From the NCBI GenBank assembly GCA_022729275.1, contig JALDAH010000016.1, positions 1-17,982 on the forward strand: 17,982 nucleotides of DNA. The letters are read 5' to 3'. The notes beneath the pieces were generated by a model, which saw nothing but the letters and a program-made list of their open reading frames with translations, made no database searches and was not told where the DNA came from. This document shows positions 1 through 6,222 of this stretch, in pieces. The position numbers and the translations under genes are program-made. How positions within the stretch are numbered: position 1 is the stretch's first letter; every line of letters begins with the position of its first letter. Origin of the DNA: Candidatus Nanoanaerosalina archaeon. GTDB lineage: Archaea; Nanohalarchaeota; Nanosalinia; Nanosalinales; Nanoanaerosalinaceae.

Positions 1-2299
1 AAACAACAGGTTGAATGAAATAACCCTCATCATACATGGCAGTATTACCACTATTACAATCACCCTCCCAGTGAGAAAACTCCCAACCATCATCAGCATA
101 AGCTGAAATAGTTACTTCCTTTCCTTCCTCATACGAATGAACACCTTCTCCAGGATCAGTAGAACCACCACCAACAACATCAACAGTCAAATCATAAGTT
201 TCGGGCTCCTCCTCAAAAACAGCGGTAACCTCCTTATCGCTATTCATAGTCAACTCACACTCAACATCACCACCACTACAATCACCCTCCCAGTGAGAAA
301 ACTCCCAACCATCATCAGCATCAGCTGTTATAATAACATCTTCCCCATCATCAAAAGTATGCTTGCCTTCTCCAGGATCAGTAGAACCACCACCATCAAC
401 ATCAACTGTTAGTTCAAATTCTGATCTCTCAAAAACAGCTTCAAGCTCAGCATCTCCTGTATCACTGTCCAGAACCACTTCATTAACTCTTTCATCTGTA
501 TTTCCTGTCAAAACTTCTGTATCACCTTTCCATTCAACAAAAGAGTACATATCATCGGCAACACCTTCTATATCGACGCTTTCTCCTGACTCGATCCGAT
601 ATATTCCTTCTATAGAATCTTTCCCAACTTCTACATGTCCTCCTGTTGTAGAATCTGTTTTTAGATGATAACCTTTTTCGAATAATGCCTTTAATATAAC
701 GTCTTCATCCGGTACTTCAAAAGTATTCTCCATGTACATCTCATCTTCTTCAAAATACTGTATTTTATCTTCTCCCTGATCATCCCAACCAACAAATATA
801 TAACTTTCCTCACACTCCTCTTCACAACCATCGAAATCAAGTTCATCCTTAGTATGCCTAACAACCTCAACATCCAGCGAAGAACCTGAACTGTACCAGT
901 AGTAACCTTCTCCAGGTTCAACTACCTGACCTCCTAATTCACTGGTGAAGTAAAGTTCTGTATCATCAGAATCATAATCAGTTATCTCGTACTCCGCTAT
1001 TACCTCTATGTCTTCAGTCATCTCGACGGTTATCTCAAGATCATCTGAAGTCTTATCACCTGTCCAACCTGAAAACTCTACATCATAATTTTCGATCTCA
1101 TCAGGGTTCTGTGCTACTATATCAACTTCTTTACCATCTTCATAATAAGTTCTAGTCCCAATAAATGGTTCTATATTTATTCCTAAATCTATGTGGTCAG
1201 GTTCAATGTTATAATCGATTTTTAAATCGTTTTCCTGCACATCAACTTCTTCTCCCATCCATCCTAATTCCAATAAGTATGCTGCAACACAGTCATTATC
1301 GGTTTCATGATAAAAGCTGTGGTCTTCAGGGTAAGGACATCTAAGACTTGTTTCAGATCCTTCGCTGCACAATTCGTTTGAGTCCCCGAATTCTTCTGCA
1401 TCATCAACATCGTCTTCACATCTCTCTACCTGAACCTCATGAGCTATTTCATCCACTGGACTATCCATCTCCTCTGTTTCTGGCAATGAATCAAACTCAT
1501 ATCCGCCTTCATACATCTCCTGGGGAGGTTCATATGTGAGCACGCAGAATTCAACAGTGAAATACGGCATCATATTATTCAAACCTTTTCCTTCACCCAT
1601 ATCAATTTCTATAGGATGTATATGGCTGTGAGCTATATCTGTTGTATCATCATCCGGTGTATAGGCATCAGGACCAAGTCTTGGAAACGGAGGTATAGAG
1701 GCATATGGATTTCTAGCTCTTGAAGTATAAGAAAGATCAGCCTTCCTATAACTAACATCCATATCTGATTCTTCAGTTCTTCCCGTTAAAGTCATCTCAG
1801 GCAAATTCTCTAGACTTAAATTAACTTCATCCTTCCCACCTATACCAAGAAGACTTCCAAATTGATCATCGCCCTCTCTCAAACCTGCTAGTACCCTGCC
1901 CTGTCCTTCCTCAAATTCCTCCCAGCCAGGAGGACATTCATCTGCCATAGGCATAACTGTTCCAGGTGGAAACCTGACCTGACTCGGTTCGGGAAATTTT
2001 ATCTCTTCACTTACATTTACTATATCAGATGTTATAGATTCTGATTCAACGTTTATCGATTCAACATAATCAGCTATCAGTGAATCAACATCCCTTATAT
2101 CATAATCGCTCATCCCTAAATCGTCGTTAGCTTCACCTGTTGAAAAATCGATCTCATATAGGGGATGTGACTGGTCCAGAGGTGTTTCCGCAAAGACACC
2201 GATTATGGAAAACACGGTTAGAAATACAATTAACAGAAAAACTGTTTCGAATTTACCCATCTTCAGAGTAACTTTATCGGACAGTTCTAAATTGTACAT
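1..2299 (-). CDS. Large secreted surface protein, tail-collar-like domain plus InlB-like repeats (3' part missing)
   Basis: The reading frame is open to the window edge, so the C-terminus is missing; 766 residues are visible. I chose ATG 2299 over the internal ATG at 2260 because the resulting N-terminus (MYNLELSDKV) aligns in length with both upstream paralogs; GAGGTA lies 11 nt before it. Residues 17-37 are a hydrophobic signal/anchor ending GVFA-E, which could be a signal peptidase I site. Next come EIDFSTGEANDDL (49-61), FPEPSQV, a tail-collar-like PPGTVMP..ECPPGW (111-126), GRVLAGL, an HSHIH histidine cluster (224-228) and MMPYFTVEFCV (243-253). An acidic Cys-containing linker follows, then about five InlB-like beta repeats (from about 360). 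The last two are nearly identical, with a 74-residue period and GWEFSHWEGDC at 664 and 738. The family resemblance is established pattern knowledge; adhesin or surface-layer function is inference. It is the last visible gene of the operon. Confidence 0.85.
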   Translation of the reverse strand, partial: MYNLELSDKVTLKMGKFETVFLLIVFLTVFSIIGVFAETPLDQSHPLYEIDFSTGEANDDLGMSDYDIRDVDSLIADYVESINVESESITSDIVNVSEEIKFPEPSQVRFPPGTVMPMADECPPGWEEFEEGQGRVLAGLREGDDQFGSLLGIGGKDEVNLSLENLPEMTLTGRTEESDMDVSYRKADLSYTSRARNPYASIPPFPRLGPDAYTPDDDTTDIAHSHIHPIEIDMGEGKGLNNMMPYFTVEFCVLTYEPPQEMYEGGYEFDSLPETEEMDSPVDEIAHEVQVERCEDDVDDAEEFGDSNELCSEGSETSLRCPYPEDHSFYHETDNDCVAAYLLELGWMGEEVDVQENDLKIDYNIEPDHIDLGINIEPFIGTRTYYEDGKEVDIVAQNPDEIENYDVEFSGWTGDKTSDDLEITVEMTEDIEVIAEYEITDYDSDDTELYFTSELGGQVVEPGEGYYWYSSGSSLDVEVVRHTKDELDFDGCEEECEESYIFVGWDDQGEDKIQYFEEDEMYMENTFEVPDEDVILKALFEKGYHLKTDSTTGGHVEVGKDSIEGIYRIESGESVDIEGVADDMYSFVEWKGDTEVLTGNTDERVNEVVLDSDTGDAELEAVFERSEFELTVDVDGGGSTDPGEGKHTFDDGEDVIITADADDGWEFSHWEGDCSGGDVECELTMNSDKEVTAVFEEEPETYDLTVDVVGGGSTDPGEGVHSYEEGKEVTISAYADDGWEFSHWEGDCNSGNTAMYDEGYFIQPVV
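55..395. repeat. 222-bp in-frame tandem repeat with perfectly conserved blocks
   Basis: A 45-nt block is identical at 55-99 and 277-321, and a 30-nt block is identical at 144-173 and 366-395. Both pairs are offset by 222 bp, which is 74 codons. They encode the two most C-terminal visible InlB-like repeats of the large surface protein (GGGSTDPGEG and GWEFSHWEGDC). The sequence between the blocks differs, which suggests recent duplication or partial gene conversion. Earlier repeats of the same protein are diverged at the DNA level. The array may continue beyond position 1. Confidence 0.85.
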
Positions 2300-2314
2300 T
2301 TTAGCAGTATTACC

Positions 2315-3067
2315 TCATTCTTTTACACAAAATCTAACAGTTAGATAAGGTTGAAGGTTTGAAATCTCAACACCGTCTCCAGCAGCATCAAATTCAATAT
2401 CGTGTGTATGAGATCCATCCATCTGGTCTGTCTGTCTTATCGATCTCCATACCCTTGGACCTGAAACAGGATAAACAACCAAACTTGTAGGACCATCAGC
2501 ATAAAAATCATTGTGTTTATAATACAAGTCTCCCGAAACATCCTCAGTAAACGCATTCAGACTTCCGTTAGGAAGGTTCTCTACTTCCAAACCAACGTTT
2601 TTCTCACCTCCCACATCAAGTATATCTGAGTTATCGTCAAGACCTACCATTATTCTACCCTCAGATTCCGACAGATTACTCCATCCTTTTGGGCAATCCT
2701 TCATCGCGAAAGGAAAAACGGCTCCGGATGGAAACTCCACCTGACCAGGCTCTGGAAAAGTAATATTTTCTTCTATAATTAATTCGTCAACATCTATGTT
2801 ATCTGAATCAAGTGAACCAGATTCAACATGATTGGAGACAAGCTCATTAACACTTTCGATATTGTGGCCACCCATTGAAAGATCGTCATTGGCCTCTCCC
2901 TCTGAAAAGTCTATCTCGAACAACGGATGTCCCTGGAAGACATCGTTGAAATTTGGTTCGGCCACTACACCATATAGAGAGATTATTAAAAATAAAGAGA
3001 ATAACATCATAAACACGTACTTTGTATCCAATTCAACAGAAAAAAACTTTGTATCTATCTTTATCAT
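2315..3067 (-). CDS. Secreted/anchored tail-collar-like surface protein (paralog 2)
   Basis: This 250-residue protein starts at ATG 3067, one nucleotide after the previous gene's stop, with a strong GGAGGT at 3075-3080 (7-nt spacer). A longer frame to 3166 would overlap the preceding gene and is not needed. Residues 16-36 form a hydrophobic segment ending GVVA-E. Then come EIDFSEGEANDDLSMGG (51-67), a fibre-like stretch (68-100), FPEPGQVEFPSGAVFPF (104-120), CPKGW (125-129), GRIMVGL (137-143), HTH (220-222) and NLQPYLTVRFCVKE at the end. This order resembles the phage tail-collar domain: P-G-x-hydrophobic-PF, then GW, GR..VG, and a C-terminal N..PY.....Y/FC.K. Only two cysteines exist, C125 and C247, and both are conserved in the paralogs, so a disulfide is plausible. 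The role is unknown; presentation at the cell surface is inferred from the signal/anchor. Confidence 0.85.
   Translation of the reverse strand: MIKIDTKFFSVELDTKYVFMMLFSLFLIISLYGVVAEPNFNDVFQGHPLFEIDFSEGEANDDLSMGGHNIESVNELVSNHVESGSLDSDNIDVDELIIEENITFPEPGQVEFPSGAVFPFAMKDCPKGWSNLSESEGRIMVGLDDNSDILDVGGEKNVGLEVENLPNGSLNAFTEDVSGDLYYKHNDFYADGPTSLVVYPVSGPRVWRSIRQTDQMDGSHTHDIEFDAAGDGVEISNLQPYLTVRFCVKE
2886..2914. repeat. 29-nt block shared by two surface-protein paralogs
   Basis: The 29 nt at 2886-2914 are identical to 3727-3755. They encode the same IDFSEGEAND block in the two adjacent paralogs. The large paralog has the same motif with diverged codons. This points to recent duplication or gene conversion between the two short genes, or to strong constraint on the segment. 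Confidence 0.8.
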
Positions 3068-3068
3068 T

Positions 3069-3911
3069 CTAATTACCTCCTCCGACTTTCTCTGTATCAG
3101 GAACACCCTCAAAATCTGTTTTTTCCTGTGGATGATCATAGGAATCCTTGACACAGTATAGAACATTTATGTAGGACTGTAAATTGTTTATCTCATGTCC
3201 CAAACCTATCTCAGCTTCTATCTCGTGGTAGTGCTTGTCGACAACTTCACCGTATGTCTTATCATTTCTCAACCTGTGTGAACCCAGGTTGGGCTCCACA
3301 TCGAGACGGGTGGTTCGCCATGAAGGTTTGTAATAATCCCATTCACCTCCCATCAATGGTTCTCCTGTTACTCCTTCAAATTCTTCATCTGGCATGTTCT
3401 CCTCCAGTATCTCTACTGTTCTATTTCCTTCATACTCTCCAAAAAATGTACCAAAAACATCACTGTCTCCTTCCTCATCATAACCTACAAGAACTTTTCC
3501 ATCTGAAACATCAAGGTTGCTCCAGCCTTTTGGACATTCCTCTGAAACAAATGGCATGATGATCCCTGGAGGAACTAGTACTTCTTCTGGCTCAGGAAAC
3601 CAGACCTGTTCATGTATCTCCATATATCTGTTGGTAAGTTCCTCCGCAAATATCGTATTGGAACTAATGTTCTCGGAGTAAAGAGTGCCGATATCTATGA
3701 TATCATTATTACCCATCAAAAGGTCATCATTGGCCTCTCCCTCTGAAAAGTCTATTTCTGATATAGGATGACCCTGTTCAGCATCGGAAAAATCTTTTTG
3801 AGCCACTACACCGATCAAGGAAAAAAGCACTATAAAGAAAATTGTCAAAATAACAAAATCTGCCTTGTTCATCTCTAACTTAAAAACGCCCTTGATATCT
3901 ATCTCAAACAT
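3069..3911 (-). CDS. Secreted/anchored tail-collar-like surface protein (paralog 1, first gene of operon)
   Basis: This 280-residue protein starts at ATG 3911. It has no Shine-Dalgarno site, but a TATA-like element at 3944-3953 predicts a very short or absent leader. The hydrophobic segment (18-37) ends GVVA-Q. It is followed by EIDFSEGEANDDLLMG (52-67), WFPEPEEVLVPPGIIMPF (104-121), CPKGW (126-130), GKVLVGY (138-144), HYH (227-229) and INNLQSYINVLYCVKD (241-256). C126 and C253 are the only cysteines. A 25-residue hydrophilic tail beyond the collar-like end is absent from paralog 2. A 29-nt block coding for the IDFSEGEAND motif is identical to that of the next gene, so these two copies are closer to each other than to the large protein. 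Exact function is not recognised. Confidence 0.85.
   Translation of the reverse strand: MFEIDIKGVFKLEMNKADFVILTIFFIVLFSLIGVVAQKDFSDAEQGHPISEIDFSEGEANDDLLMGNNDIIDIGTLYSENISSNTIFAEELTNRYMEIHEQVWFPEPEEVLVPPGIIMPFVSEECPKGWSNLDVSDGKVLVGYDEEGDSDVFGTFFGEYEGNRTVEILEENMPDEEFEGVTGEPLMGGEWDYYKPSWRTTRLDVEPNLGSHRLRNDKTYGEVVDKHYHEIEAEIGLGHEINNLQSYINVLYCVKDSYDHPQEKTDFEGVPDTEKVGGGN
3075..3080 (-). promoter_or_regulatory. Shine-Dalgarno site deciding start of paralog 2
   Basis: GGAGGT on the minus strand lies 7 nt before ATG 3067 and inside the last codons of the preceding gene. It supports ATG 3067 over the longer upstream reading and implies translation from a polycistronic message. Confidence 0.75.
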
Positions 3912-3933
3912 GCCTATGTCTATAACATTAATT

Positions 3934-3940
3934 AAAAAAA
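3934..3940 (-). terminator. T7 tract downstream of tRNA-Glu
   Basis: A run of seven T on the minus strand lies about 32 nt past the tRNA 3' end. Archaeal RNA polymerase often terminates at T tracts without a hairpin. It also lies just downstream of the operon TATA box, so it could instead be part of that core promoter. Confidence 0.3.
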
Positions 3941-3943
3941 TCA

Positions 3944-3953
3944 GTATATAAAA
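3944..3953 (-). promoter_or_regulatory. TATA box of surface-protein operon
   Basis: The minus strand reads TTTTATATAC here, centred about 37 nt before ATG 3911. That spacing predicts transcription starting roughly 10 nt before the start codon. It sits in the 60-bp gap between the operon and the 3' end of the tRNA gene. Confidence 0.55.
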
Positions 3954-3971
3954 TTACAAGAAAATATGGTA

Positions 3972-4071
3972 TGCCCTAGCCGGGATTTGAACCCGGGTCA
4001 CTGGCTAGCTCCACATTTGTTGTTTTATGTGCGAGAGGCCAGTATGATTGGCCAGACTACACTACCAGGGC
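3972..4071 (-). tRNA. tRNA-Glu (anticodon CTC) with intron
   Basis: On the minus strand, acceptor GCCCTGG pairs with CTAGGGC (one G-U). The D stem is GTGT/ATAC, the anticodon stem CTGGC/GCCAG, and the T arm CCGGG-TTCAAAT-CCCGG. The discriminator is A at 3972 and no CCA is encoded. After removal of a 25-nt intron the anticodon loop reads CTCTCGA, giving anticodon CTC (4033-4035) for Glu codon GAG. The spliced product is 75 nt including the discriminator. A TTTAAA box about 29 nt upstream fits an archaeal tRNA promoter. Confidence 0.95.
4007..4031 (-). other. 25-nt archaeal tRNA intron with bulge-helix-bulge
   Basis: The intron lies between positions 37 and 38, the canonical archaeal site. The exon helix CTGGC/GCCAG is followed by a 3-nt bulge CTA, a 4-bp central helix CTCT/GGAG (one T-G), a 3-nt bulge CGC, and an intron helix ACAT/ATGT with an A-rich loop. 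Cutting after the second base of each bulge gives exactly the predicted exon ends. The tRNA-splicing endonuclease of the EndA family would process it; no such gene lies in the window. Confidence 0.93.
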
Positions 4072-4097
4072 GTGTCTCTAAACAATTGAAGTAAATC

Positions 4098-4103
4098 TTT
4101 AAA
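4098..4103 (-). promoter_or_regulatory. TATA box of tRNA-Glu
   Basis: TTTAAA (palindromic) is centred about 29 nt upstream of the tRNA 5' end at 4071, in an A/T-rich stretch. The spacing fits an archaeal core promoter. Confidence 0.55.
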
Positions 4104-4129
4104 CTTTTAAATCAAACGCTTCGCCTTTT

Positions 4130-4783
4130 TTATCCCCTTAAAAAAGGTTTTCTGATCAACTTTTCTTCCTTATCATGAAAAAACTTTGCGATACTCTCTA
4201 TTTGCTCATCAAAAAACCTATACAGAATGTTCAGGTGTAAAAAACCAAGTCCTGCAAACAAAAGAGACCCAAAATAATCTAAAAAGAAGTGTCTACCTAC
4301 ATACGTCCTCCCTATCCCCATCAAAAAAGCAAAAACAAGAAATATCTTTGTGGACGAGCTTATCCCTTTTATCCATAACAGTGGTATCAAGAACCCTAGC
4401 ATCACAGCCATGTGGTTGCTGGGAAACGAATCATCCGAAACTAAGAGAGATCCGTCGATAATAGTCAAAGGGTTATTGACGTAGGATGTAAGTTCAGATA
4501 TCTCAAAACCAGTATCATAGACGTTATTTGGTATTTCTCTTACATATATGTGTCCAAGACCTTGTATAAATAAAAAAGTTATTATTATCCCAGTAAAAAG
4601 TTTCATAAAATTCTTTTTTCCTGTTAGACCATTAAACCATTCATATAACAGATACAAAGGTACTGAATAGATTAAGATAAATGCTGAGAAATACATGAAC
4701 CTATCCAAAAAAATATTTCCGGAAAAACCATTTATGAATAAAAAAACAGCATGATCGAGCTCAATAAATGCATCTATAACCAT
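4130..4783 (-). CDS. PAP2-superfamily membrane phosphatase
   Basis: This 217-residue multi-pass membrane protein probably starts at ATG 4783; a TTG at 4792 overlapping the upstream stop is an alternative. Phosphatase motif 2 is FPSNH (120-124), with H for the catalytic proton donor. Motif 3 is GRTYVGRHFFLD (158-169), with R159, nucleophile H165 and D169. Motif 1 (KxxxxxxRP in the family) is poor: GHIYVREIP (77-85) keeps an arginine but lacks the lysine. PAP2 enzymes dephosphorylate lipid phosphates such as polyprenyl diphosphates or phosphatidic acid at the membrane. A role in isoprenoid carrier or lipid recycling is inference. It follows the DUF3467 gene with almost no spacing, so the two are probably co-transcribed. 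Confidence 0.85.
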   Translation of the reverse strand: MVIDAFIELDHAVFLFINGFSGNIFLDRFMYFSAFILIYSVPLYLLYEWFNGLTGKKNFMKLFTGIIITFLFIQGLGHIYVREIPNNVYDTGFEISELTSYVNNPLTIIDGSLLVSDDSFPSNHMAVMLGFLIPLLWIKGISSSTKIFLVFAFLMGIGRTYVGRHFFLDYFGSLLFAGLGFLHLNILYRFFDEQIESIAKFFHDKEEKLIRKPFLRG

Positions 4784-4788
4784 GCAGC

Positions 4789-5124
4789 TCAACCAATGTA
4801 ATTGTGTGATTCAGTGTTAGCTTCTGATGTTTCTATATCCTCTTTTTTCTTTCTTTTGGGAAGTTTGATCTCTCCGAACTTCTCCTCATACTTTTCGATG
4901 TTGTTTTCAAGTATTTTCATCATCATCTTTGCAGCTTGAGGTTGCAGTATTACCGGATTATGCTCAGTCATAAGGGATTGACGTTGATCTCCTCCAATCC
5001 TATCAATTCTTGGAGCTGTTTTCTTGAAGTCCATTACAAATCTTCCTTTTCCAAAAACAATGGTTACGGCATCAGAATAAAACGCCTCACCCATTTTGGA
5101 CCTGAAGTTTTTCTGGTTTTTCAT
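4789..5124 (-). CDS. DUF3467 family protein
   Basis: This 111-residue soluble protein matches the DUF3467 pattern: FYSDAV.I....GRFVMDF (15-33), NPVILQPQAAKMMMKIL (56-72) and NNIEKYEEKFGEI (74-86). A Lys-rich, then acidic, low-complexity tail (90-111) follows. The family occurs in bacteria and archaea and has no established function. The start at ATG 5124 has a TATA-like AT-rich element about 23 nt upstream, so the message may be leaderless; Met11 is an alternative start. It precedes the PAP2 gene and is divergent from the glutaredoxin gene. Confidence 0.8.
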   Translation of the reverse strand: MKNQKNFRSKMGEAFYSDAVTIVFGKGRFVMDFKKTAPRIDRIGGDQRQSLMTEHNPVILQPQAAKMMMKILENNIEKYEEKFGEIKLPKRKKKEDIETSEANTESHNYIG

Positions 5125-5194
5125 GATGAAATAAATAGCATCCTATTTTTTTAAGAATAAGATGTTTTTTAAAAAATTCTGATAATACTGTAAC

Positions 5195-5200
5195 AGGTGA
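5195..5200 (+). promoter_or_regulatory. Shine-Dalgarno site of glutaredoxin-like gene
   Basis: AGGTGA lies 6 nt before ATG 5207. An AT-rich TATA candidate (TTTTTTAAAAAATT, 5165-5178) is placed to start transcription just upstream of it, so this plus-strand gene probably has a short leader. Confidence 0.65.
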
Positions 5201-5206
5201 TCAATA

Positions 5207-5452
5207 ATGGTAGATATAAACATTTATTCAACTCCTTCATGTCCTTACTGTAAACAACTAAAAAAGTTCTTAAAAGACAATGATTTTGACTTTGAGGAGT
5301 TTAATGTCGCTGAAAACAGGGATAAAGCAGAAGAAATGGTTAAAAAATCAGGTCAGAGAGGTGTACCTGTAACTATTTTGGAGAAGGATGGAGAGGAGCA
5401 AATTGTTGTGGGTTTCGATAGAGATAAACTGATAGAGATACTTGAAATATGA
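5207..5452 (+). CDS. Glutaredoxin-like thiol-disulfide protein
   Basis: This 81-residue protein has the full single-domain thioredoxin-fold plan of the NrdH/glutaredoxin group. The active site is CPYC (C12, C15), followed by helix KQLKKFLKDN, the cis-proline motif RGVPVT (51-56, P54) and VVGFD near the end. Such proteins pass electrons to disulfide substrates. In organisms without glutathione they are commonly reduced by thioredoxin reductase, and such a flavoprotein lies 1.2 kb downstream. It shares FNVAENRDKAEEM with the second glutaredoxin-like protein of this window, so the two are paralogs. The following membrane-protein gene overlaps its stop codon (ATGA), indicating coupled translation. 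Confidence 0.93.
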   Translation: MVDINIYSTPSCPYCKQLKKFLKDNDFDFEEFNVAENRDKAEEMVKKSGQRGVPVTILEKDGEEQIVVGFDRDKLIEILEI

Positions 5453-5889
5453 TTTCTATGTCTGAAATAGAGAGTTCTCAAAAAATTTTTAAAAAAGAAG
5501 GGTTCTCAAGAGCTTTCTACATACTTTTCTTTGGTTTGCTTTTTCTATTGGTTATAAGGGTTTTGATTCTAAGAGATACGTTTGAGATGGTCTGGGATAT
5601 TTCCATACTATTTTTACTTACTTCGGTTTATCTGATAGCAATATTTCTAAAGAATGGAAAACTTCACAAAAAATACGGGGATGATGAGGATGGATTTGAT
5701 ATCAAGAGATCTATCCTGAACGGTTTCCTGGTAGGTTTTTTGACAATTATTGTTGTTTATTTCACCACTGAGTTAGATACTAATCCACTGAGACAGTTTT
5801 TTGCTCTTACCTCCGGAATAATAGTTTTCGTAGTGGTATGGACCTCTCTTGATATGCTTTTTCACAGGATTTCATCTAATAAAGACTAA
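5449..5889 (+). CDS. Small four-TM membrane protein, unknown function
   Basis: This 146-residue protein starts at ATG 5449, overlapping the previous stop by 4 nt; ATG 5458 is an alternative. Hydrophobic segments at about 22-41, 50-68, 89-107 and 116-138 predict four membrane spans. A charged loop (70-88, KLHKKYGDDEDGFD) lies between spans two and three. I see no catalytic motif and no cysteines. Coupling to the glutaredoxin-like gene suggests linked expression, but no biochemical link can be read from the sequence. The 3' end overlaps the convergent HTH gene by 4 nt. Confidence 0.8.
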   Translation: MISMSEIESSQKIFKKEGFSRAFYILFFGLLFLLVIRVLILRDTFEMVWDISILFLLTSVYLIAIFLKNGKLHKKYGDDEDGFDIKRSILNGFLVGFLTIIVVYFTTELDTNPLRQFFALTSGIIVFVVVWTSLDMLFHRISSNKD

Positions 5890-6215
5890 AGCTTTTTTAT
5901 CTCTTCTTCTTTCTCTTTCTTCCAGTTCTCAAGCCTGTCAAGGATTTTATTCTTCACATTTTCCTTGTCAAGAAAATATCTGAAATACCTTCCCTTGCCT
6001 TTCTCGGTTGTAAAAGAGTTTCTTTTCACCAGGTCAGTAGCCTGTAACTTTGAAATATATCTCTGCACTGTTGACCTATCTTTTCCTATTTTTTCCGCCA
6101 TCTCATCTATTCTCATATCTTTTTCCTCACAGAGCAGTATAAGTATCTGTGATTCGCTGGGAGAGAAATTATAAAGAGTTTTTAAAAGATCTTTTAGTTC
6201 CTGTGAACACTTCAT
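5886..6215 (-). CDS. Winged-HTH transcriptional regulator (TrmB/MarR-like)
   Basis: This 109-residue protein carries one winged helix-turn-helix: helix FSPSESQILILLCEE, then RIDEMAEKIGKDRSTVQRYI (35-54), and the recognition-helix end SKLQATDLVKR. A wing with TTEKGKGRYFRYFL (69-82) follows, then a charged C-terminal helix (84-109) suited to dimerisation. The HTH resembles the N-terminal domain of archaeal TrmB-type regulators, but there is no ligand-binding domain. It begins 7 nt after the glutaredoxin-like gene (6223-6507) and is probably co-transcribed, so it may regulate the redox genes around it. Its two cysteines (C3, C29) could allow redox sensing; that is speculation. Confidence 0.85.
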   Translation of the reverse strand: MKCSQELKDLLKTLYNFSPSESQILILLCEEKDMRIDEMAEKIGKDRSTVQRYISKLQATDLVKRNSFTTEKGKGRYFRYFLDKENVKNKILDRLENWKKEKEEEIKKL

Positions 6216-6222
6216 GTTTGAA

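Noticed and set aside
55..395. Direct repeats as a CRISPR array
   Set aside because: The repeats are 222 bp apart, in coding frame, and encode InlB-like protein repeats; no short regular spacers.
363..668. Plus-strand frame of 101 codons, and a similar one at 137-412
   Set aside because: Ser/Thr/Pro-rich translations antisense to the repeat region of the large surface protein, which is open on the minus strand through the whole stretch; no start signal or family match.
691..921. Minus-strand 76-codon frame
   Set aside because: Lies in another frame inside the large surface-protein gene, whose 766 visible codons are uninterrupted.
3068..3166. N-terminal extension of the second collar-like protein
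   Set aside because: It would overlap the previous gene by about 100 nt; ATG 3067 has a strong GGAGGT and gives an N-terminus matching the paralogs.
1..3911. Provirus tail-fibre cassette
   Set aside because: The collar-like proteins carry export signals and no capsid, portal, terminase, sheath or integrase gene is present; it cannot be excluded beyond position 1.
3912..4130. tRNA gene as an integration site (att) for a mobile element
   Set aside because: No second copy of the tRNA 3' end, integrase or recombinase gene is seen in the window.
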